From contig JAJNQF010000261.1 of assembly GCA_021154945.1 (NCBI GenBank), positions 1-10,818 of the forward strand: a stretch of 10,818 nt of DNA, read 5' to 3'. How positions within the stretch are numbered: position 1 is the stretch's first letter; each line of letters opens with the position of its first letter. The notes beneath the pieces are model-generated. The model saw only the letters and a list, made by a program, of their open reading frames with translations, made no database searches and was not told the DNA's origin. Both the position numbers and the translations under genes were made by a program. Source of the DNA: Sphingomonas sp. GTDB lineage: Bacteria > Pseudomonadota > Alphaproteobacteria > Sphingomonadales > Sphingomonadaceae. Below are positions 6,069 through 10,818 of this stretch, piece by piece.

Positions 6069-7506
6069 TACCAGACCGGTCCCGCTCGCCTTCCGATGCC
6101 CGCGCATCGGCAAATCCGAACGCCGCCAGCAACAATAGGAACGGCGTCGCAAAATCGCGGTGGCGCTCGTCGAATTCGAACCAGACCCCGAACGCCAGCG
6201 TCTGCACGACGCACGCGAGTACGAGGAGCAGCAACAGCGTCATGCCAGGCGTCTGCCGTCTCCACGCCGAACGCACGGCTCCGGCCAGCAATCCCAGATG
6301 CGCCATCTGCGACACGGCGAAAACGATCGGTGGAATCAACGGACTGATAGTCGGCCGCAACCCCGCGATCCGCGAAGCGCCGCTTTCCGCTACGCCCCAG
6401 CCTCGCACCGCTTTTGCCATGGTGTTGCGCACGAAGTCCGCCGGGTGCTGGACGATCCAGTCGATGGCGATCGCCGCGGCGGCTTTGCCGAACGCGATCT
6501 CGGCCATGCCATATAATTGCGGCGGCGGCGGCATCCAGTGACCGGTAGCGTCCGGGTTGTTGCCGATCCACAAGCCATAACCGCCCGCGCTCGTCAGCGG
6601 AACGAAGGCGCCGAAGATCAGCGCATTGCGGATCCACCAGGGCAGCAGGATCGCAAGGACCGCGAACGGGACCGCCCGGAGCCCCGTTACAATCGCACGT
6701 CGCCATCCGCACTTAGCCGCAGCGACCAGCCCGAACACCATGACGAGCGGCGCTTCGCCCGGTTGCGTCAACGTGAGCACTCCGGCCGTCACCCCAAGAC
6801 CCACCGCCGCGTACCAGCGTGCCGCGCCCGCGTCCTGTTTCGCAGCGAGCCTGACCCACTGGATCGCGAGCAACACCGCTAGCAGGGCACACACGCCTTC
6901 CTTTTGCGCCAGCGGCGCCGACAGCAGGACGGAAGGCCAGATCAGGTACAGCCAAGCCGCGGCGAGGCCCGCCGATCGATTGCCCAGCATGCGCGCCAGA
7001 AGGATCATCGCGCCCGCGGTCGCGAGGTCGAAGATCGTCGCCAACAGCGTCAGCGAGGCGGTGGAGAACCCGACCATCGCACCCCACGCCGCCAGCAGGA
7101 TTGGGTAGACGGGCGGATACAGCGCACGCACCTCGACGCCCATATAATGGTCGGCGATGACCAATCCGCGCCCTTCGAGCAGATGCTGGGCGAGGACGAC
7201 GTAGTTGTGCGCATCGCCCGGCGGGATGCGCCCATCCGCCACCACTGCCACCGCGATCCGCAACGCTATCGCCAAGGCCGCCATCGTCGAGATCGTCAAC
7301 GCGGGCGGCGCACGGTGGAGCAGCATCAGCGGCAGGATCGCGGCCACGACCCATGCCGCCACGAACAGTGGCATGATCGCCGGAACCTGCCAACTCGCCC
7401 AGAGCCCGGGAAAGGACGACAGGCCATACCCGGCGAACATCGCCAACGACAGGGCGACGGCGATGCGCGCCGTGCGCCAATCGATCGATGAACGAGGGAA
7501 GACCAT
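6061..7506 (-). CDS. GT-C membrane glycosyltransferase (family 39/ArnT-like)
   Basis: Predicted polytopic inner-membrane glycosyltransferase that would move a sugar from a polyprenyl-phosphate donor to a periplasmic acceptor; donor and acceptor are unknown. The 481 residues contain roughly ten hydrophobic segments (for example 15-33, 43-63, 71-91, 160-172, 181-195, 206-220, 236-265, 276-290, 393-411, 423-441, 455-467). Supporting motifs are GDAHNY in the first large loop (97-102, with Asp98 a candidate catalytic acid), YPPVYPILLA (130-139), QKE (201-203), WWIRNALIFG (290-299) and GNNPDATG (315-322), a combination seen in family 39-like proteins of alphaproteobacteria. The ATG lies at 7504-7506 without an obvious Shine-Dalgarno. 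The gene is convergent with katG and divergent, across 102 bp, from the sugar dehydrogenase. It could instead be an O-antigen ligase-like or mannosyltransferase homologue. Confidence 0.8.
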   Translation of the reverse strand: MVFPRSSIDWRTARIAVALSLAMFAGYGLSSFPGLWASWQVPAIMPLFVAAWVVAAILPLMLLHRAPPALTISTMAALAIALRIAVAVVADGRIPPGDAHNYVVLAQHLLEGRGLVIADHYMGVEVRALYPPVYPILLAAWGAMVGFSTASLTLLATIFDLATAGAMILLARMLGNRSAGLAAAWLYLIWPSVLLSAPLAQKEGVCALLAVLLAIQWVRLAAKQDAGAARWYAAVGLGVTAGVLTLTQPGEAPLVMVFGLVAAAKCGWRRAIVTGLRAVPFAVLAILLPWWIRNALIFGAFVPLTSAGGYGLWIGNNPDATGHWMPPPPQLYGMAEIAFGKAAAAIAIDWIVQHPADFVRNTMAKAVRGWGVAESGASRIAGLRPTISPLIPPIVFAVSQMAHLGLLAGAVRSAWRRQTPGMTLLLLLVLACVVQTLAFGVWFEFDERHRDFATPFLLLLAAFGFADARASEGERDRSGRD

Positions 7507-7572
7507 GCAGAGCGCTTACCCGTAAGATATTGACGACCGCTGAAATGCCGCGGCCGCGAACCGCTTTTGCAT

Positions 7573-7602
7573 CTTCCGCCGCACGGGGTGTGCGACTATC
7601 CT
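7573..7602 (+). promoter_or_regulatory. Candidate promoter for a leaderless dehydrogenase transcript
   Basis: CTTCCG (7573-7578), an 18-bp spacer and TATCCT (7597-7602) could serve as -35 and -10 boxes. The -10 box ends 6 bp before the ATG at 7609, so transcription would begin at or next to the start codon. No Shine-Dalgarno is present between them. The -35 match is poor. Confidence 0.4.
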
Positions 7603-7608
7603 CGCCCC

Positions 7609-8937
7609 ATGCGCAAACACATCCTCATCGTCCTCGGCCTGATCCTGCTCGTGATCGCCGCGGGCGTCACCTATCTCGCCTGGCCCGACACGGCGAAATT
7701 GCCGGTCGATCAGGTCACCGGCAAGCTGCCCAAGATCACCGATCCCCGTATCCAGACGATCCCGACGGTCAAGGTCGCCAAGGTCGTCGGCTGGCAGAAC
7801 GGCGCGATGCCGACGCCGGCCGCAGGCCTCAAGGTCCAGCCGTTTGCGACCGGGCTAGATCACCCGCGCTGGATGTACCGTCTGCCTAATGGTGACGTGC
7901 TGGTCGCTGAGACGAACTCGCCGCCGCGCGAGGGTGGCGGGATCACCGGCTGGGTGATGAAGGTCCTGATGGGCCGCGCGGGCGCCGGCGTCCCCTCGGC
8001 GAACCGCATCACGCTGCTGCGCGACGCAAACGGCGACGACGTGGCCGAGACGAAGTCGGTGTTCATGACCGGCCTCAACTCGCCGTTCGGCATGACCCTG
8101 CTCGACGGCCAGCTCTATATCGGCAACACCGACGCGCTGGTTCGCGTGCCGTACACCGATGGTGCGACCAAGATCACCGCCAAGCCCGAGCTCGTCATCA
8201 AGCTCAACCCCGGCGGCAATCACTGGGCGCGCAACGTCATCACCGCGGCGGACGGCAAGACGCTCTACGTCGGCGTCGGATCGGCCTCGAACATCGCCGA
8301 AAACGGCATGGACGCCGAGAAATACCGCGCCAACATCCTCCAGGTCTGGCCGAAGGACAAGAACTGGCGGATCTACGCCGCGGGCCTGCGCAACCCCAAC
8401 GGCATGGCGATCAATCCCAAGTCGGGCGAACTGTGGACCGTCGTCAACGAGCGCGACATGCTCGGCTCCGATCTCGCCCCCGATTACCTGACGCAGGTCG
8501 AGTTCGGCGATCACTTCGGCTGGCCCTGGTATTATTGGGGCGGCTATCCCGACACCCGCGTCGAGCCGAAGAACCCCGCGCTCCAGCAATATTCGAAGCG
8601 CCCGGATTACGCGCTCGGCCCCCACGTTGCGGCGCTCGGCCTGACCTTCTCGGCCGACGCCAAACTGGGCGAAAAATTCGCCAACGGCGCGTTCGTCGGC
8701 GAGCACGGCTCGTGGAACCGCAAGCCGGTGTCGGGCTACAAGGTCGTCTATGTGCCTTTCGGCGACACCGGGTTCCCGGCAGCGAACGCAAAGCCGGTCG
8801 ATGTGCTCGGCGGGTTCCTCAACAAGGACGGCGACGCGCAGGGCCGCCCGGTCGGCGTCATCACCGACAAGACCGGCGGCCTGCTGGTCGCGGACGACGT
8901 CGGCAACGCGATCTGGCGGGTCAGCGCGGGAGGCTGA
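7609..8937 (+). CDS. PQQ-type sugar dehydrogenase, sorbosone dehydrogenase-like
   Basis: Predicted membrane-anchored periplasmic dehydrogenase of the soluble glucose/L-sorbosone dehydrogenase family, which oxidises sugars or aldehydes with pyrroloquinoline quinone and passes electrons to the respiratory chain. The 442 residues start with a hydrophobic anchor (5-25) that lacks a clear cleavage site, then a six-bladed beta-propeller. Landmarks are PNGDVLVAE (93-101), RDANGDDVAE (138-147, a Ca-binding-like Asp loop), LNSPFGM (156-162), NPGGNHWARN (200-209, with candidate catalytic His205), GLRNPNGMAINP (259-270), NERDMLGSDLAPD (280-292), GWPWYYWGG (304-312) and EHGSWNR (365-371). I chose the ATG at 7609 because the anchor follows at once; a longer frame from TTG at 7567 would put the predicted promoter inside the gene. 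No PQQ synthesis genes are in view, so the cofactor may come from elsewhere. Substrate unknown. Confidence 0.85.
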   Translation: MRKHILIVLGLILLVIAAGVTYLAWPDTAKLPVDQVTGKLPKITDPRIQTIPTVKVAKVVGWQNGAMPTPAAGLKVQPFATGLDHPRWMYRLPNGDVLVAETNSPPREGGGITGWVMKVLMGRAGAGVPSANRITLLRDANGDDVAETKSVFMTGLNSPFGMTLLDGQLYIGNTDALVRVPYTDGATKITAKPELVIKLNPGGNHWARNVITAADGKTLYVGVGSASNIAENGMDAEKYRANILQVWPKDKNWRIYAAGLRNPNGMAINPKSGELWTVVNERDMLGSDLAPDYLTQVEFGDHFGWPWYYWGGYPDTRVEPKNPALQQYSKRPDYALGPHVAALGLTFSADAKLGEKFANGAFVGEHGSWNRKPVSGYKVVYVPFGDTGFPAANAKPVDVLGGFLNKDGDAQGRPVGVITDKTGGLLVADDVGNAIWRVSAGG

Positions 8938-9034
8938 TCTGGCGGGGGGACGCAACGCGCATTCTGTCTCCGCGGCCATCCCCTTCGAGCAAATCAAAGT
9001 CGGTGGTCGTACGGCACCACGCCCTTCCTTGTTC

Positions 9035-9080
9035 TCCCGCGAAGGCGGGAGCTCAGTCTGGATCCCCGCCTTCGCGGGGA
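9035..9080. repeat. Dispersed palindromic repeat in the dehydrogenase-DUF2007 gap
   Basis: CCCGCGAAGGCGGG (9036-9049) is perfectly complementary to CCCGCCTTCGCGGG (9065-9078). Each arm also folds on itself: TCCCGC-GAAG-GCGGGA (9035-9050) and TCCCCGC-CTTC-GCGGGGA (9063-9080). The 'gcgaaggcggg ... cagtctggatccccgccttcgc' type is, as I recall, widespread in alphaproteobacterial intergenic DNA. A 9-bp inverted repeat, TTCGAGCAA (8984-8992) and TTGCTCGAA (9093-9101), flanks it at a distance. The rest of 8938-9166 shows no gene. It probably ends both convergent transcripts. Confidence 0.7.
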
Positions 9081-9166
9081 AACACGTCTTACTTGCTCGA
9101 AAGCGATAGCCACCAGCGTGTTCCCTGGGGTCCACGGTTCCGCAAAGGGCGCGGCATGACGAAGAG

Positions 9167-9364
9167 TCAGTCCGGTAGAATGTCTCGCGCTGCCGCCAGA
9201 TCATCTTCGTCGACCATGACGCGCACCGGGATCAGCAACCAGCTCCCCTCCATGATCGACATCCCGCCGTCGAACGCGATCGCCGGAATGCCCTCGCTTT
9301 CGAGCCGCCCGACGATGATATGCGCCTCGTTCCGGCCGTATCGCCCGAGTTCGACCAGGCTCAT
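9167..9364 (-). CDS. DUF2007 domain protein (putative signal-transducing protein)
   Basis: A 65-residue protein matching the small DUF2007 family, whose function is not established. The recognisable pattern is a short basic-hydrophobic start (LVELGRYGRNEAHIIVGRLESEGIPA, about 3-28) with the typical 'address the newer or older allele of a value' fold, followed by FDGG (32-35), a strand-rich middle and a C-terminal acidic helix (VDEDDLAAARDIL, about 52-64). I chose the ATG at 9362-9364 because it forms an ATGA overlap with the stop of the upstream gene and gives the usual family length; longer in-frame starts only add Arg-rich residues encoded opposite or inside the neighbour. The overlap implies co-translation with the oxidase-family gene. 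Confidence 0.8.
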   Translation of the reverse strand: MSLVELGRYGRNEAHIIVGRLESEGIPAIAFDGGMSIMEGSWLLIPVRVMVDEDDLAAARDILPD

Positions 9365-9921
9365 GCGCCGGCCCGGTCCGGCAGGACGGTCGCGAGCCGC
9401 ACCGGCAACCCGTCGATGCTCGCGGTCGGCCCCGCCAGTTCCTCGATCCGTTCGGCCTCGGTCTGTTTCGCGTGATATTTCGACAGCGTCTGTCGCTCGC
9501 GATCGAGCGTCATGAACGGCACGCCCCAGCCGCAACTCGTCTGCACCTCGTCGACATCGATCACGAAGATCTGCCGCGTCCCCGGCAACGGCGTGAACCG
9601 CGCATACAGTTCGGCCCAGCCGTCGTCCTGCGGCAACACCGCGCGGCCCTTGCCATAGATCCGGAAGATCAGCGCCGGCTGGTCGAACGCGCAGAACATG
9701 ATCGTGATGCGCCCGTCCGCGCCCAGATGCGCGTTCGTCTCGTTCCCCGACCCACCGAAGTCGAGATACGCGACCGTCTTCGCATCGAGCACGCGGAAAC
9801 TGTCCATGCCCTTGGGACTGAGATTGATCCGCGCGCCCTCGGCGGCCGTCGCGACGAAGAACACCGGTTGCCGCGCGACGAACGCACGATGCTCATCGGT
9901 GAGCGCGGGAAAGAAGTCCAT
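9361..9921 (-). CDS. Pyridoxamine 5'-phosphate oxidase-family flavin-binding protein
   Basis: Predicted split-barrel protein of the pyridoxamine phosphate oxidase superfamily, which binds FMN or a related cofactor; the substrate is unknown, and it is not the PdxH vitamin B6 enzyme. The 186 residues include FFVATAAEGARINLSPKGMD (21-40), YLDFGGSGNETNAHL (52-66), ITIMFCAFD (72-80) and IYGKGRAV (88-95), the barrel strands of this group. The family-typical C-terminal motif CGWGVPFM (130-137) is present. The ATG at 9919-9921 has GGAG 7 nt upstream on this strand. The gene ends in a 4-nt ATGA overlap with the DUF2007 gene and is divergent, across 49 bp, from the ccdA antitoxin, whose operator sits in the shared gap. 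Confidence 0.85.
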   Translation of the reverse strand: MDFFPALTDEHRAFVARQPVFFVATAAEGARINLSPKGMDSFRVLDAKTVAYLDFGGSGNETNAHLGADGRITIMFCAFDQPALIFRIYGKGRAVLPQDDGWAELYARFTPLPGTRQIFVIDVDEVQTSCGWGVPFMTLDRERQTLSKYHAKQTEAERIEELAGPTASIDGLPVRLATVLPDRAGA

Positions 9922-9935
9922 CGTTCGGCTCCGAA

Positions 9936-9970
9936 TTGACGCGCGACATGTACGCGCATACCTTATGCGC
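9936..9970 (+). promoter_or_regulatory. ccdAB promoter with overlapping palindromic operator
   Basis: TTGACG (9936-9941) is a good -35 box. A 17-bp spacer leads to TACCTT (9959-9964) as -10, which predicts a start site about at the ATG at 9971, that is, a leaderless antitoxin mRNA. GCGCATA (9954-9960) and TATGCGC (9964-9970) form a perfect 7-bp inverted repeat around CCT, covering the -10 box, as expected for autorepression by a CcdA-type antitoxin. It lies in the 49-bp gap shared with the divergent oxidase-family gene and could affect that promoter too. Confidence 0.55.
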
Positions 9971-10216
9971 ATGAAGCATGATCCAATCGCCACCGGCAAG
10001 CGCAAATCGGTCAACATGTCGCTGGATACCGGCATCGTTGCAGCGGCACGCGAGGCAGGGCTCAACCTTTCTCAGATCAGCGAACACGCCATCAGGCACG
10101 CGACGAAAATCGAACAGGAGCGGCGCTGGAAGGAAGACAATCGGGCTGCGATCGAAGGCTGGAACCGCTGGTACGAACAAAATGGCGATCCGCTCGCCCA
10201 TCTGCGGCCGCTCTGA
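9971..10216 (+). CDS. ccdA: CcdA-type antitoxin
   Basis: Probable antitoxin that neutralises the following CcdB-like toxin and represses the operon. The 81 residues show the CcdA layout: a short basic N-terminus with a ribbon-helix-helix segment (KRKSVNMSLDTGIVAAAREAGLNLSQISEHAI, about 10-41), then a polar toxin-binding tail with the typical RRWKEDNRAAIEGWNRWYEQNG stretch (51-72) ending near GDPL. No Shine-Dalgarno is seen. I placed the start at 9971, where the predicted transcript would begin; ATG at 9965 is the alternative and would add two residues but lie inside the operator. The stop TGA abuts the TTG that opens the toxin gene. It belongs to the short chromosomal CcdA group rather than the F-plasmid form. 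Confidence 0.85.
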   Translation: MKHDPIATGKRKSVNMSLDTGIVAAAREAGLNLSQISEHAIRHATKIEQERRWKEDNRAAIEGWNRWYEQNGDPLAHLRPL

Positions 10217-10507
10217 TTGGCACAGTTCGACGTCTACCGCATCCGCGGCAACGTGCTGGTGGTCGATTGCCAATCGGACCTGCTGTCCGACCTACAGACC
10301 CGATTCGTGGTACCGCTTCGTCCAACCGACGCCGTGATTTTCAAAAGGCTGATGCCCAGCTTTACGATCAACGGCGAAGTTCTGACGATGATCACGACGT
10401 TAGCCCGCGCGATCGACGTCCGTGACATCGAAGACACCGTAGCGACGCTCGATGCGGCGCAATTCGAAATAAAGGCCGCGCTCGATATGCTGATCTCGGG
10501 CTATTAG
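10217..10507 (+). CDS. ccdB: CcdB-type toxin (gyrase-poison family)
   Basis: Probable CcdB-family toxin; the F-plasmid member traps DNA gyrase, and gyrase as target here is by analogy. The 96 residues begin with MAQFDVYRI, the usual family opening, followed by LVVDCQSDLLSDLQTRFVVPL (about 14-34) and the middle LMPSFTINGEVLTM (45-58), the counterpart of the common 'LNPxFxIxGE'. The end, AALDMLISGY, is the usual 'ALDfLlsGf' tail. The start is TTG at 10217, immediately after the ccdA stop with no gap and no clear Shine-Dalgarno, so coupled and weak translation is likely. Its stop (TAG, 10505-10507) overlaps antiparallel with the stop of tldD. Chromosomal homologues do not always poison gyrase. 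Full length, no visible lesion. Confidence 0.85.
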   Translation: MAQFDVYRIRGNVLVVDCQSDLLSDLQTRFVVPLRPTDAVIFKRLMPSFTINGEVLTMITTLARAIDVRDIEDTVATLDAAQFEIKAALDMLISGY

Positions 10508-10818
10508 GCCGCCGTCCCGCCGACCGTGAGCCCATCGACCAGCAACGTCGGCTGCCCGACGCCGGCCGGCACCGACTGCCCGCCCTTGCCGCACATACCG
10601 ATACCCTCGTCGAGCGCAAAGTCGTTGCCGATGCCGCGCACCTTGGTCAGCGAGCTCGGACCATCGCCGATCAGCGTCGCGCCCTTGATCGGGGCACCCA
10701 GCTTGCCGTCCTCGATCAGATACGCCTCGGTGCAGCTGAACACGAACTTGCCCGACACGATGTCGACCTGCCCGCCGCCGAACGCCTTGGCGAAGATGCC
10801 CTTCTTCACGCGCGACAG
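10504..10818 (-). CDS. tldD: TldD metalloprotease, C-terminal part (5' end outside the window)
   Basis: C-terminal 104 residues of TldD, the subunit that pairs with TldE/PmbA in a zinc protease that degrades unfolded peptides and matures some peptide products. The stretch KKGIFAKAFGGGQVDIVSGK and the closing block GNDFALDEGIGMCGKGGQ, then SVPAGVGQPTLLVDGLTVGGTAA, match the conserved end of the family, including the single Cys near the tail. The zinc site (HExxxH) would lie in the missing N-terminal part. The frame stays open to the right edge; the GTG at 10807-10809 is internal, not a start. The TAA at 10504-10506 overlaps the ccdB stop on the other strand, so the two genes meet tail to tail with no room for a terminator. 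Confidence 0.92.
   Translation of the reverse strand: MSRVKKGIFAKAFGGGQVDIVSGKFVFSCTEAYLIEDGKLGAPIKGATLIGDGPSSLTKVRGIGNDFALDEGIGMCGKGGQSVPAGVGQPTLLVDGLTVGGTAA

Noticed and set aside
7567..7608. A longer N-terminus for the sugar dehydrogenase from TTG at 7567
   Set aside because: It would place 14 unlikely residues before the membrane anchor and overlap the candidate promoter.
7855..9204. A 449-codon reverse frame opposite the sugar dehydrogenase
   Set aside because: It has the same shadow composition, crosses the dispersed palindrome and shows no recognisable domain.
1..10818. tRNA, rRNA, CRISPR array, transposase or integrase
   Set aside because: I scanned for tRNA-like cloverleaf ends, regularly spaced repeats and transposase or integrase motifs and saw none; the repeats present are isolated palindromes or short tandem pairs.

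Overview
The window reads as chromosomal DNA from a high-GC alphaproteobacterium, most likely a sphingomonad (Sphingomonas or a close relative). The basis is the phoH-ybeY-corC order, strong G/C preference at third codon positions, small dispersed palindromes of the kind that litter sphingomonad genomes, and several genes that look leaderless. The species call is inference.

Layout. 1-380 is non-coding, with a REP-like palindrome cluster and two adjacent tandem repeats just before phoH. 381-3511 is a forward operon: phoH (PhoH-like ATPase), a vapB-vapC toxin-antitoxin pair, ybeY (endoribonuclease and rRNA maturation factor) and corC (CBS-domain protein). The vapBC pair sits exactly where phoH and ybeY would be expected to touch or overlap. 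The end of phoH still carries a Shine-Dalgarno plus ATGCTTGA that mirrors the real ybeY start (ATGCTCGA), so the pair looks inserted at the old junction. A 29-bp inverted repeat separates corC from a full-length katG catalase-peroxidase (3706-5979). katG converges, through a cluster of palindromes, on a reverse-strand GT-C membrane glycosyltransferase (6061-7506). Divergent from that is a membrane-anchored PQQ-type (sorbosone dehydrogenase-like) sugar dehydrogenase (7609-8937), followed by a non-coding stretch with another dispersed palindrome.

9167-9921 (reverse strand) holds a two-gene operon joined by an ATGA overlap: a pyridoxamine 5'-phosphate oxidase-family protein, then a small DUF2007 protein. 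Divergent from it, across only 49 bp, is a second toxin-antitoxin module, ccdA-ccdB (9971-10507). Its stop codon overlaps, antiparallel, the stop of tldD, which runs off the right edge.

How the parts work together. The left operon is an RNA-metabolism and ribosome-quality cluster that has acquired a PIN-domain RNase toxin. katG detoxifies peroxide. The glycosyltransferase and the dehydrogenase act at the envelope or periplasm. Both toxin-antitoxin modules share a design: a palindromic operator at the promoter, the antitoxin first, and the toxin starting with TTG directly at the antitoxin stop codon. I found no RNA gene, CRISPR array, transposase or integrase. The most distinctive feature is the apparently precise insertion of vapBC into the phoH/ybeY junction. 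I see no clearly new multi-gene system.
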